From Sepioteuthis lessoniana (Eukaryota; Mollusca; Cephalopoda; Myopsida; Loliginidae): a stretch of DNA of 64,000 bases. A program made the position numbers and the translations under genes. Numbering within the stretch: the stretch's first letter is position 1; each line of letters opens with the position of its first letter. The stretch lies in assembly GCA_963585895.1 (NCBI GenBank), contig OY757939.1:41423247-41487246 (forward strand). Reading direction: 5' to 3'. Shown here piece by piece: positions 1 through 10,709 of the stretch. The notes beneath the pieces are model-generated. The model ran no database searches. It had not been told where the DNA came from and saw only the letters and a program-made list of their open reading frames with translations.

Positions 1-804
1 ATACTTGGAAATATGGGAACTAGTACATAAATTTAATGCAAATGAAGGAAAAGAGAAAAAACATTATTAAATGCATAAGTTCTTGGAAAATATTGATTAT
101 GCAAATGGTTTAGGGTTATAAATAAGTAGTCCTCAGGTAAATGCAGTGTTTGAGATCCATGATCTATATTGTCGACAATTTTCATTGTTTAAACTAAAAC
201 TGAATCACCTGTTAAAAGAAACAGATGCTACTTAATCATTTGCCCTGATATCAGAAAACTGGTACATAAAGTTCTTAAGTTTCATTTGTAAAATTGATAA
301 AAGATTTATATGTAATTTTATTCTCAACAAAATCATTCCTCTTGAAAAATTTAAACATTTATTAAATAATCAATCTAATTTTGGTCATTAAATTTTCCCT
401 AGTTCATGTGACATGAATTTAAATTTAGAAATTTTTTTCAATTTTTATTTTAATAAGAAATATTTATACTACTATTTGCATTCTTCTTTTTAGATTGAAT
501 AATATTTGATATTTTGTTTTATCCATCTATTTCCTTGAATATAAGTTACTTTTTATTTTCTTCATTTTCTTTTTTTCCCTAAAGAATGGGAAGATATTAA
601 AAAAAGTTATCAAATTTTCCTTTTTTTTAGTTAGTATCTTGATCATCGGTTGCTTATACGTTAGTCTTGGTATATCAATGGTCAATATATATTCAAGATT
701 TCCATGAAATTGGCTGTACACATTTATGACTAAATAATTATATTCATAGACACTTGGAAAGGCAATGTTATTTTCAAAAGTTTCATAGGTATTTGTAAAG
801 TCTT
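1..804. other. AT-rich intron, no element recognised
   Basis: This is the part of the PIK3C3 intron upstream of the first visible exon. I looked for the missing N-terminal coding exon (Met-Gly-..-Tyr-..-Cys-Asp-Leu-Asp-Ile) on the + strand and did not find it. Short AT-biased reading frames here show no family signal. Confidence 0.5.
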
Positions 805-1266
805 CTCTATCCAATAAAATAAAACAAGATTTCTTCCAAGCAGCAGTTGTGTCAATACTACTCTATTGATGCACCACATGGACTCTGACAAAATGCATAG
901 AGAAAAAGCTAGATGGGAACTGCACAAGAATAGTACAAACAATATTGAACAAATCCTGGAAGCAACACCCCACAAAACAACAGCTGTACAGCCACTTACC
1001 TCCTGTCTCTAAAACCATTCAAGTAAGATGAACAAGACATGCAGGACACTGCTGGAGAAGCTAGGATGAACTCATGAATGATGTTCTCCTATGGAGCCCT
1101 TCACATGGACGTGTCTGTGTTGGTTGACCAGCAAAAACTTACCTACAACAGCTCTGTACAGACAAAGGATGTAGTTTGGAAGGTCCTTCCAAGAGTGATG
1201 GATGATTGGGACAGATGGGAAGGGAGTCAGAGAAATCCATGCTAGCAGTGTGACTTGATGATGATA
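805..1266 (+). mobile_element. RTE-like LINE 3' fragment
   Basis: A decayed 3' end of a non-LTR retrotransposon. Translated with frameshifts it gives the 'DFFQA-V-SILL-CTTWTL' and 'EKKLDGNCTR..ILNKSWKQHPTKQQ' type sequence shared with the copies at 44153 and 52483. It ends in 'gacttgatgatgat', the short GAT repeat typical of RTE-clade tails. Both stops and frameshifts are present. Confidence 0.75.
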
Positions 1267-1780
1267 TAAATAATATACTACTTCCCTTCCATTGTTACAT
1301 TTGTATATAAATTTTATACGCTAGATGTAAAAACTGTTAGGGGACAGAGTAGATTTAATTTAGCTTTCAGATCTCCTTACAGGCAAAAAAGCTGCTGATT
1401 GTGTGACTTTAATGCCTCTTAAATCCTGAAAATCGACCAGGAAAACATTTCTCAGTGAGAAATGATACACAAATAAATTGTTAATTTCACCAATTTGGTT
1501 TTCTTTCTTTTTTTCCTCCCCAGTTATTTTTAATCATAGCTTCAAAATGTTTTACCATTGATTAATAATAATACAACAAATATAAAAACCATGTAAGCAG
1601 AATTTTTTATTACTCTGTTGAGAGACCAGGTTACTAAAAGCTTTTGATATGTGTGTTTGTACTTAGAAAAATCAACATACAAATAGCTTATAATACTTTG
1701 TTTTATTTTGACAATAGAATTTTTTATTACTCTATAATGAGGACAGATTGAATGACATAAATCTAAACTTTGCGTTTTTC

Positions 1781-2250
1781 TCCAGTTGGCTGGGGCTGCA
1801 GAATACATTGACTGCATCTCTGTAGAGGGCTAAGACTCCCCCAAGTGAGTGTCGTGGGTATGACACTTAACAATCTAATAGTGAGGTCCCAGTAATACTG
1901 GAGCTTTGAGGAATGAGGTTTACCCCTTTATTGCCATTGCTCCCAGGTCTACTCTAGCTCAGAATGGTAGCACCTGATAGGGTCCTATCTATGGGTCAAA
2001 TAGAACTAAACTGTGTACTTATGTTAGACTGAATTGTTTGAAATAGAACTGTTTTGATATTTAAATTGCACACTTAGGCTAAACCAAATTGTTAGAAATA
2101 GAACTGTTTTGACATTTAATTCTGTGTGTAAATAAAAAAACTGTACTTATGCTAAATGGAATTGTTTGAAATGGAACTGTTTATATGTATAAAAATGGAT
2201 TTGGCATTAAATAACCTACAATGGTTGATATGCCATAAAACCAAACCAAA
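1781..2250 (+). mobile_element. Family A composite SINE-like element
   Basis: It starts 'ccagttggctggggctgcag' and runs through the conserved 'tgctggagctttg' type block and 'ggtagcacctgatagggtcc'. About three A/T-rich ~55-bp units follow, then the 3' end 'ggttgatatgccataaaacc' with CAAAC repeats. The first few head bases are missing and no clear target duplication was seen. Bases 1267-1780 before it are AT-rich and unrecognised. Confidence 0.85.
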
Positions 2251-2694
2251 TGATCTGCATTGTTTGAAATTGGTTTATAGCAAAAATTATCTAAATCTTG
2301 TAAAAATATACTTTTTTTTTTTTTTTTTAAGACTATTCAAAATGATGCCAAATCAAACAGTGCTCCAGGCTTGAACAGAGGTCTCTCATGAAATTTTTAG
2401 CAGTGCAAACCATGTGAAATTTACAGAAATTTACATGTGGAGTGCAAACCATATAATGTGTACAGAGGAATGTTTCAATAAAAAAAATGTTTACAAATGG
2501 ATTAAACATGTGTGTTCCACTAAGAGTTTGAATCAAAAAGCCAGTCTGTGAAGTGGACACATACTGACTTTCTGGTAAAGAAAAAATTCCAGGTACAGCA
2601 CTCAGTAAAGAAGGTCATGCTGGCAGTGTTCTGGGACATAAAAGGAACTACTTCTTTGGCAAAATTTGTTATATACTGAATAACCCTTGTTTGT

Positions 2695-2720
2695 GTATAT
2701 ATATATATATATATATATAT
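2695..2720. repeat. (TA)n microsatellite
   Basis: About twelve TA dinucleotides follow 'tttgtg' and abut the 3' end of the minus-strand tRNA-derived SINE at 2721-2952. Confidence 0.9.
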
Positions 2721-2952
2721 TGGTCAACCATAGTCAAGGGCGACCCAAAGGCTCCCTTTTTAATAGCTACTACTCCGAGGGTGCTACTTTCCCTGGATTG
2801 CTCCACTTACCCTTCATCCATCCCTTATAATGCTGAGTGTTAAGCAAGGGAGCATCAAGTACCATTTCTTGAGTCTTTGGTAAGACTCAATTTAGGATTG
2901 AACCCCAATCTTCTGGGCCATTGAAGAACGCTCTAACTATTATGCCAATAAA
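2721..2952 (-). mobile_element. Family B tRNA-derived SINE
   Basis: Read on the minus strand it begins with a tRNA-like head carrying a degenerate B box (ggttcaatcc type, here 'gggttcaatcc' decayed). It continues through 'ggtacttgatgc', 'cttaacactcagcattataa' and 'gtggagcaatccaggg', and ends 'gggtcgcccttgactatgg'. Several indels mark it as old. Confidence 0.85.
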
Positions 2953-3164
2953 GTTTTTAACATAAATTTTATAAAGTCCACAGATCCAAAGTTAATATTT
3001 TTAGGACTTGATTTTTATTGTTTTTACAAACACATGAATATTCTTTACTATAATATGACTACACATTTGTCATCAACACTTAAATATTAAATGCGAATCA
3101 TAGAGTAATCTCCCTTTATGTGCAAATGTGTCAAGTGACTGAATAAAGTCAATGGTTTATTATA

Positions 3165-3405
3165 GATGGCGACTGTAGTTGAGGGCGACCAGAAGGCTCC
3201 CTTTTCAATAGCGTAGGGGACCCCACTAATCCTTTCCCTGGATTGCTCCACTTTACCCTTTGATATGTACCTTATAATGCTGAGTGTTAAGCAAGGAGGT
3301 ATCAAGTACCATTTTTAAAGTCTTTGGTATGACGCGATCTGGGATTGAACCCAGGTTTCCCGGACAATTAGCGAACACTCTACCCACTGGGTGTGGCCTT
3401 TTAAG
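3165..3405 (-). mobile_element. Family B tRNA-derived SINE
   Basis: The minus strand has an A-box-like 'gtgggtagagtgttcgc' and B box 'gggttcaatcccag', followed by the family B body and 'gccctcaactacagtcgcc' end. It lies about 105 bp upstream of the first PIK3C3 exon in the window, so its insertion stopped short of the splice acceptor. Confidence 0.88.
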
Positions 3406-3510
3406 TGAGTTTTCATTAAAGGACTTTGTATCCAAATGTTTTCTGAAGCTTAATTCTCTTGAATTTATTCTTCATATTTGTATTTATTTCTATTTTTAAA
3501 AATCTTTCAG

Positions 3511-3699
3511 AGGAACTTTGGAAGGTCAACGAGAGAGGCCAAGTTATAAGGACTTTTTAAATGATCCGACTCTGAAGTTTTCAGGAGTTTACTGTGAGGG
3601 CTGTTCAGATCTTTATGTTACGTGCCAAATCTTTTCTGATTCAAGATCATTATCACTACCAGTTCAGACTTCATTCAAATCTTTCACTACCCGATGGAA
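3511..3699 (+). CDS. PIK3C3: PIK3C3 internal exon (start of C2 domain)
   Basis: The exon is 189 bp, between acceptor 'aatctttcag' and donor 'gtaagt'. It begins with the last base of a codon and ends with two bases (aa) completed by the next exon to Asn. It reads [13 protein letters not shown], then the C2 start '[19 protein letters not shown]' and ends 'SFKSFTTRW'. From memory this aligns with about residues 24-86 of vertebrate VPS34. The strand pattern and the Cys-Ser-Asp-Leu-Tyr-Val-Thr-Cys segment are strongly conserved. The open frame upstream of the acceptor is not coding; the ttg at 3518 is an internal Leu, not a start. Confidence 0.95.
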
Positions 3700-3892
3700 G
3701 TAAGTTAATTTATTTTTTGCTTTGTTTATCATTTCAGCATTTAAATGTATATAATATCAGTGTAGTTTCTTTTTGTGTTTGTGAACATTACTGTAAATTA
3801 AACAGGATAACAACTTTATTTTATCAATAATTGTTTTACCAACATTATTATTAAGAAAGGCTTTTTTTAAAAATTATGTTCATAAATATTTT

Positions 3893-4122
3893 TGAATTAC
3901 CATGACCAGAAAATTCGGCGAACGCTTATGCATGACATACGGAAACACTAGACAGCTGTTTTGACCTTATTAGGTCTCATCAGCAGTGTATACCGTGATC
4001 TCCACCACTGGAGATTGAACCAGTGACGATGGATATCAGAGCTGAAACTCTACAACTGAGCCAACAGTTCATATCACACACAAGTGACACCAAATTAACT
4101 AGTCATAGTAATTGAGTTGCCA
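3893..4122 (-). mobile_element. Family F tRNA-derived SINE with hammerhead-like core
   Basis: The minus strand has A box 'tggctcagttgtagagtttc' and B box 'ggttcaatctcc', so the head is tRNA-derived. The body holds a hammerhead-ribozyme-like core at about 3938-3996 (see findings) and ends 'gaattttctggtcatggtaa'. A second copy is at 62066-62290. The central conserved body recalls the domain SINEs of cephalopods, but I cannot confirm the family name. Confidence 0.8.
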
Positions 4123-4194
4123 ATTAACCTAAATGTGTCTTGAAAAAATAAATAAACATAGATATTTTTGTCTGCCCATTTTAAAACTTTTTTT

Positions 4195-4432
4195 ATCAGT
4201 AATCGTTTTACCAACATTATTACTTAGAAAGACTTTTTGTAAAGTATTACTTCCCTGATGATGGCCTATGAAGGGTCTGAAAGTGCATGGGATAATTTTG
4301 GTAAATTCATCTACCAACTCCAACCTAAAACCAAAGCACTTGTTAGGAAACTTGAAAGGATCCTAATAAAATTATATAGACATGTCTTTATTATTTAATC
4401 AAACCTGCTTAAATGAAGGACTGCTACTCAAC

Positions 4433-4433
<1 letters not shown>
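4195..4433 (+). repeat. Repeat family K, Penelope-like terminal region
   Basis: Bases ~4325-4410 ('ggaaacttgaaaggatccta', 'tgtctttattatttaatcaa') match 11625-11692, and in both places the repeat runs into a simple-repeat tract. At 4255-4282 there is CTGATGA, a GGCC/GGTC stem and GAAA, a hammerhead-like core of the type reported in Penelope-like retroelements. The family assignment is tentative. Confidence 0.5.

Positions 4434-4483
<50 letters not shown>
4434..4483. repeat. (AC)n(TA)n microsatellite
   Basis: A compound tract: about eleven AC units followed by about fourteen TA units, directly after repeat family K. The same (AC)n then (TA)n composition occurs at 11397-11424. Confidence 0.92.
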
Positions 4484-4488
<5 letters not shown>

Positions 4489-4735
4489 TTTATTATATTT
4501 TCTTTTTTTCAATATACTTAAGGTTTTAGCTTAGTCTTAGTATTTGGTTTATATCTTTCAATTTCTGTTCATATTGGAAAGTCATTAATATATGTGAAAG
4601 ACTAATGTCTGTCTGTGCAGAATTTCTAATTGCTTTGTTTTAACCAGAGAAGAGAAAAGTGGGTCTCTTCTCATTATTTCTTTATTTGCTAATTTATCAA
4701 TGCCATCAAAAAATAATCTTTCTGGCATCTGAATC

Positions 4736-5102
4736 TTATAAGATTATGAATTTGCACCTGGTTCTCTTTACTGGCCAAGGCAAGGTTGTATAGAAGACCA
4801 ACAGTTGTCCATGCTGTAGATCTCCCCTCTTCATAACGTTAATGGTGACCAAGGTAGGGTAAAGTGGGATACAACTTGGCATTTTTGTTGCCATAAGGAG
4901 GTTGAACCAACCTGAGACAGCTCTTGAGACTTCAGTTCTTGGTTTTGCCACTCTGCCATGGTAGAGGCTTTGAATTCAGAAAAAGTCCAGTTTGCTTTAC
5001 TCTTTACCCTTAGCTGTGGGCGTAAAAGAGGATTCATGCCTTTCCCAAATGCATTCAGGCACAGTAAAATACAAAAAGCTTTGCCCAGAATTTGAACTTT
5101 GT
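4736..5102 (-). mobile_element. Diverged tRNA-SINE, family D-related
   Basis: The minus strand shows a B-box-like 'gttcaaattctggg', then 'gggaaaggcatgaatcc', 'cagctaagggtaaagagta' and 'ctgaattcaaagcc', the order of landmarks seen in family D. The 3' two-thirds contains extra sequence not in D copies, so it may be a sister family. The short minus-strand reading frames here are by-products. Confidence 0.55.
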
Positions 5103-5359
5103 TTGCTCTGTCCATTTTTTATGTTCCTTACTCCTCCTCAAAAGAATCTAAGAAATAAATTATGGGACTTTATTTTAAAGAATTAAAAGTAGTAGAAAAT
5201 AAGATTTCTATATCACTGGACCATTCCATGTTCATCATTGAATAATTACGGAATTTTATTTATAAAGTTTAGCATAACATTTCTATTTCTGTTACCTCAT
5301 CAGAAGAATACATAATATAGAAATAGACAATTGTAGAAAATAATGTAGATATATATATG

Positions 5360-6005
5360 TGTTGTATAGTCATCTACAGCATCACAACGACACAACAATA
5401 AATACAGATGCATGAATAAAGGACGCACGCAGTAACAATTAAGATGCAGGAAGGAAGACGCAAGAAGACTTCTTTAGAAAAATATATACCTCTCACTTTA
5501 TTTGTAAGGTTTGTGTGTGAGAGGTGCTGGAGACCGAACATAAACATCATATTTTGACCCCACTGTTATGACCGTCACGTTGTGTCTTGTTCTCCTGATG
5601 TTGGGGTCCACTCCATCAGGGCTTTCCGAGGACCCCCTCGGTCGGGTGTGGCCTTCCCTACCACATCTGGTCTCCACTGTCTGGAAGTCTGCTGGCAACT
5701 GCTTTGGCACTCCAAACTCAACTGAATTAAATAATAACTCAACGCCCACACGATCGCCTACTGGATCTTTGAATCAGATGTTTAATCGTCATCAAGCGGA
5801 AATAACTGTCATGCAGTTCAGAGGTTACTCTCTTCCGTTGCATGACTGTAATGGCAGAATGGGACCTTGACCTTGTCCCATATCATAAGCCTTAATCCGC
5901 CCACGTGATCTCTTTCGATTACTGGCCGTTGAAATGTGTCACTTCCTTCCGGTGTATTACCTTGGAAGAGCATTTTTAGGCCGGGGCGAAGGTCAAAATA
6001 TAACA
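5360..6005 (-). mobile_element. Solo LTR, minus orientation
   Basis: On the minus strand the element runs from TGTTATATTTTGACC to TATACAACA, with inverted ends and a flanking 4-bp duplication 'tatg' (5356-5359, 6006-6009). It is GC-richer than its surroundings and has an AATAAA signal near its end ('acaaataaagtgagagg'). Related sequences occur at 48226-48787 and, more distantly, 10710-11125 and 40394-40858. No gag or pol is present, so it is probably a product of LTR-LTR recombination. Confidence 0.75.
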
Positions 6006-6100
6006 TATGTATGCGTGTGCATTTTTTGGTCATATCAAGAAGGGATAAAAATGTTTGAATAACTTTTTCATTTGATTTATCTATTTTTATTTCTTTTTAG

Positions 6101-6244
6101 CTGGAATGAATGGTTGAAATTACCTGTGAAATATAGTGATCTCCCCAGAAATGCCGTGCTTGCTTTGACAGTCTGGGATCTCTATGCTACTAACAAATCT
6201 GTCCCTGTTGGAGGTACCTTTATCAACCTATTTGGTAAACGAGG
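6101..6244 (+). CDS. PIK3C3: PIK3C3 internal exon (C2 domain)
   Basis: The exon is 144 bp, from acceptor 'ttctttttag' to donor 'gtgagt'. It enters with one base completing Asn and leaves with 'gg', completed by 'a' of the next exon to Gly. It encodes the most conserved part of the VPS34 C2 domain, '[18 protein letters not shown]', followed by a 'LTVWDLY' strand and '[15 protein letters not shown]'. Trp-Asn-Glu-Trp and Leu-Pro-Arg-Asn-Ala are hallmarks of PI3K C2 domains. A solo LTR sits just upstream in the preceding intron (5360-6005). Confidence 0.95.
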
Positions 6245-6750
6245 GTGAGTGATCATTTCATTTTTCCTTTTTTTCCAGATGTTACAAACTTCACAGTAAG
6301 TAAAAACAGGAACGAAAAAAAATATCTAAAATCTGTGGATTTTTTTTTTTTCTGATTTCCTATTTATGCAAGAAATATAATGACCCAAATTTGGATGTGA
6401 AATTATTTTAGAAACGTTTCATTTTTAAGAAAATAGAAAAAAAATGAAAGAAAAGATGCTTAACAAGGAATCAATTTTTGTCAGATTATCTCCTCTTGCT
6501 ATCAAAAAACATAATCACTGTTTAATGAGTTTTATAGTTAATCATTAATATTAATTTTGATTTGCATTTGCTTTCAAATCTTTTAGTTGCTTTTTTTTTT
6601 ATTGCAAATCTCTCAGATCATTGTTTAATAACAAGGAATAGCATAGATCAGAAATAATAATAAAGGATATGATCTCTGTAAGACCTAAGCTCACATTCTC
6701 TTTGGCCTTGAGGAGGCCTATTAAAAACATCAACAGCCCCACTATTAGAT
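6245..6750. other. AT-rich intron, nothing recognised
   Basis: The start of the 15-kb intron. It contains long A and T runs and a short plus-strand polypyrimidine stretch after the donor site, but no element was recognised until the family A tail at 6751. Confidence 0.5.
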
Positions 6751-7492
6751 TTGGCTTTGGTTGGGTTTTATGGCATATCAACCATTGAAGGTTATTTAAT
6801 GCCACATCCTCTTTATATATATTAAATATACATGATTTCGTTTGGTTGGGTTTTATGGCATATCAACCATTGTAGGTTATTTAATGCCAAATCCTCTTTA
6901 TACATATATATTAAATATATATGATTTGGTTTGGTTAGGTTTTATGGCATATCAACCATTGTAGGTTATTTAATGCCAAATCTTCTTTATACATATATAT
7001 TAAATATAAGATTTCTAAACCTATTTTGTAGACAACATCTTTAAATGAGCCTGAGCTAATATTTTTTCAACAGTTAAATATTTTCACTTATTTCTATCTA
7101 ATATAAACAATTCTATTTACTATTAATCATTTGTTTGCACACAGTTTAATGTTTCTAAGTATTGCTATGTATAACTAGCAATTCAGTTAAACATTAGTCA
7201 TTTGTTTACACACAGTTAATTGTTCAGACAGTCCTATTTCAAACAATTCAGTTTAGCATAAGTACACAGTTTAAATGGCAAACAGTTCTATTTGACCCAT
7301 TGGTAGGACCCTATCAGGTGCTACCATTCCAGGCCAGAGTAGATCCAGGGGTGATGGCAGTGAAGGGGAACTCCATATTCCCCAAAGATTATTACTAGAG
7401 CCTCACCATCAGATTCTTTAGTAACATATCCAGGACACTCATTTGGGGAAGTCTTACCCTTCTGCAGAGATACAGTCAGTGTATTCTGCAGC
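6751..7492 (-). mobile_element. Family A element with triplicated 3' tail
   Basis: On the minus strand the head lies at 7492-7290 and the 3' end at 6751. The tail block (gttttatggcatatcaacc, then taatgcc and a TATA-rich stretch) occurs three times in tandem, at about 6760, 6845 and 6935. The head is degraded. Internal A/T-rich units occupy 7080-7290. Confidence 0.82.
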
Positions 7493-8673
7493 CTCATTCA
7501 CCCTATCATTAGAGCTACAATGAGCTTTTCCCTGTGACAAAAAGAGAAAAGAGTTTAAATCTCATATTTTGCTGGTTTTAGAACATTAAAACAAACTCTG
7601 TTGATTTAATATTTAAATTTTATAATTCATTCATCTAAATTAAATTTATCATAAAAGTTTCTACTTGAAGTTGATTGTTGGTAATTTAATTAAATGATCC
7701 TATTAAAATTTAAAAAAAAAATGAAAAGATTACTAATTGCTTTATAAAATAATACTTTTATTTTACCTTTATTTCAATGGTATTGTTAATTCACAGGTAT
7801 TCTTTTTCTCTCCCATCATGATTTTATTTTTCCAGTTTTGAATAAAATGTTAAAAATACAAACTATATTGTTGAATGCTCATTATACACTCAGCTTTCAA
7901 AACTGAACGAGCAAAATGATAAAATTCTGAAGTGAATCAAAATCTTTCAGAATAGTTTTTTTAGAATTCTATTCTCTGAGATCAGTGTTTGTTTTGTTTT
8001 TTGTTGAAATTCATTTATTTTTCAAATAATTAAAATAAAAATTCTATAAAGCGGAAGTGATTTGACATCAAAATTAATGGTCACTTTTAGTTGCCCCTAA
8101 ATGAATACTTCATAAAATGTATTTGATAATTTGTAACCTTGTCTAAAACATGAACTCTCTACTAATATCTGTGTTAGGTAGAGTCAATCCCTTCTATTTG
8201 CTAATATTTCAGACTACTGAAGGAGAGAAAATTGGTACACAAAAGGAACTCTCATATCTTCACCTTTTTACTGATTTTTTATCATCATTGTTCTATCTGA
8301 GGATTGATCTACATTTTACTCAATTCATTTTTGGGATATTATTACTGTGCTAGAGTTTGGTCATTTTTACAAGAAATTAGGTTAATGTTAGCTACAAAAA
8401 TTTCTGTGCCTAAAAAAAATTATTATATACCTTATCTATGAACATTAATGGGTATGTTCCAGTCCTCATAAACACATGAGACATTAATGTAATATGCTGA
8501 TAAAGTAGTTCACCACTAGAAGTGGGTTACCTTCTTCACGCCTCTAGCAAGTATTGTATTTTGTTCATGTTATAAAGATTTCCATTTCATTTCCAATCTC
8601 CCTTTTTGCTATTTCTCATTCTGTAACCTTTTGTTAGGTTACAACAAAGATATTGTCCGATACATTAATTTAA
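7493..8673. other. AT-rich intron, nothing recognised
   Basis: Unique-looking AT-rich sequence with poly-A/T runs. A short plus-strand frame at 8150-8353 is hydrophobic by composition only and has no splice context or family resemblance. Confidence 0.45.
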
Positions 8674-8957
8674 GGCGAGGGTTTGTGATGTGGTGGTAGG
8701 AAAAAGATACAGCAATCCGAGTTCAAACCCTGCATGAGGCTGTTTGTATTTCACATAGTACTGATACCCTTGGAAAAAGTATGCATCCAACTGTTCTTCC
8801 TTTAACTATGAGTAAATAGTAGGGCAGACTAGGCTATTTAACTTTGGTTTGGTAGTCAGTCTATGAGAAGGAAAACTATAAATTCAAACCTGTTAAACTC
8901 AGCTTAAAAAAACTGACATTGTGTCACTTCCTGTTTGTGTGGTGGGGTTGTTAAATA
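8674..8957 (+). mobile_element. Family D tRNA-derived SINE
   Basis: It has a tRNA-like head with 'gatgtggtggtaggaaaaag' and B box 'gagttcaaaccctg'. Then come 'tttcacatagtactgata', 'gagtaaatagtagggcagac' and 'ggggttgttaaatac'. It is more diverged than the copies at 42810 and 54493, and no exact target duplication was found. Confidence 0.85.
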
Positions 8958-9050
8958 CATATACATTTTTAAAGATTTCATTTTAAATGATTTCATTTTA
9001 TTGTTTTTTCTGAAATTTTACAAAATCAAAAAATATTTATACCAAACAAC

Positions 9051-9213
9051 AATTTCAGTGATAATCTAGTAATTTACAAAGCTCTTTGCTTCGATGTGGC
9101 AAAAGGCCGAATGAATGGGGCACCCAATGAGACTCAAACTCACTCGTGTAGGTTTGCTAGTCTAGCTTGCTAACCATTACACCACAAGAGGTGCCCTAAT
9201 TTCAGTGATAATC
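9051..9213 (-). mobile_element. Family E tRNA-like SINE with 16-bp TSD
   Basis: The element at 9067-9197 is bounded by the exact 16-bp direct repeat 'aatttcagtgataatc' (9051-9066, 9198-9213). On the minus strand it opens with a tRNA-like domain: a 7-bp acceptor pairing GGGCACC/GGTGCCC, A box 'tggtgtaatggttagcaagc' and a T-arm 'tgagtttgagtctca'. It continues 'ccacatcgaagcaaagagct' and ends 'tttgtaaattacta'. A very short SINE, about 131 bp. Confidence 0.9.
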
Positions 9214-9671
9214 CAATAGTTTTATACAAAATTATTTGATAGTTTAAATATTTAATAAAATTGGGTATAACAATTTATTTTAATATAATCAATTTTTTTT
9301 TTTTTACTTAACTATTTTGATTTTAATTTAGGTTTTTTGAACAGAAAAAAACTGCATGTTAAAGTGTAAGGAACATTTCAAATGAAATTATATCCCTTGC
9401 TTCAGTGATGGAAATGGAAAGATTCAGGTACAGAAATTTTTCCAACAGCAGTCTAAGATTTTGTTAAAGATTGTTTTTTAGTATATCTGGACTCTTTCCC
9501 TTTGATAGTTCCTTTTTTGGTAAAGAAATTATGGAAGCTGAATATGGCATTAAAAATGGTTTAAAATACCAAGTGACTGATATGTGTCTTATGAATGAGT
9601 TGGTGAAATTTTCCACTGAATAAAATTTTTTTATTTACTTGTGGATTTAATGATTACATATCATGTAATCA

Positions 9672-10070
9672 TGTCACACTACCTGGATTCTGAGGAAATA
9701 CTTAGAGAAAAAGCTAGATGGGAACTACACAAGAATGCTATATGCTGTTTTGAAGAAATCCTGGAAACAGCACCCCACAAAACAGCAGCTATACAGCCAC
9801 TTACCTCTCATCTCACCAATCATCCAAGTAAGATGAACAAGACATGTTAGGCACTGCTGGTAAAGTAAGGATGAACTTATAAGCAACATTCTCCTATGGA
9901 CTCCTACATATGGACACAGCATTGTTGGCTGACCAGCAAAAACTTCCTTACATCAGCTTGCAGACACTAGATACAGTCTAGATGACCTGCCAGAAACGAT
10001 AAACAATAGGGATGAATGTGAGAGAGGGAGTTAAAGGAATTTGTGCTCTCAGTACAACTTGATGATGATG
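9672..10070 (+). mobile_element. RTE-like LINE 3' fragment
   Basis: The coding remnant reads 'REKARWELHKNAICCFEEI' in one frame and the KSWKQHPTKQQL type motif in another. It ends 'caacttgatgatgatgata'. It matches the copies at 805, 44153 and 52483. It is frameshifted and non-functional. Confidence 0.78.
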
Positions 10071-10709
10071 ATAAATATCCATTGTATTATGCCCAATAAA
10101 AAATCTCTAATTCATCTTGATATCAGGAAAAAAATGAACATGGAACTTTATTCAGGACTGATGATTTGATTTGTTACCTTTTAAGATAACTGTACAAATT
10201 CCTTATAGATTATATACTGTAGTAGAATGAGAAAGCTTGATACTTCTTCAAGGCTTTATGAACTAGCATAACATTTCAACAAATTTTGTTTTACTTGGCT
10301 TCTCAAAGAGAAATTCAAGGGAGTTAATTATAGTAGTAATACATAAACTATTCCGATCTTGTCAGCCCGTGTGCCAATTAATAAAAGTAATAATTACAAT
10401 TTACTTGGTAATAAATGATCAAATTAATCAATATCTATGACCAATGTTTGTTTATATTAATAAGTATCTGTCATGGATAATGAAATGAGTTACCATTAGT
10501 TTTCTTTGATTAAAAAGAAAAAGAACAATTCAGCAAATTGATGACAATGTATTTTCTTGATTTTTTTTTTTTTTACTTTTTTAGTAAGGATGATTTTATT
10601 AAGCTTAGAAAAAGTATGAACATACTTTTGAATTGCAACAGTGAAATTTAATTTACCAAATGAGTTAGTGTTGTATATTGGCCTCCAACCCGGCCGGGCT
10701 TTCAAAATA

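Noticed and set aside
1..3510. The first PIK3C3 coding exon
   Set aside because: No frame with the expected N-terminal residues and a donor was found, so it presumably lies upstream.
3938..3996. Calling the hammerhead-like core an active ribozyme
   Set aside because: G12, the general base in hammerhead cleavage, is A in both copies, so activity is not expected from these sequences. It is reported as a fold remnant only.
4831..5115. 94-codon minus-strand frame
   Set aside because: It coincides with a diverged tRNA-SINE related to family D.
9067..9197. A genuine tRNA gene
   Set aside because: The tRNA-like domain continues into a SINE body, is flanked by target duplications and recurs at 18373 and 56368. 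The anticodon arm is degenerate.
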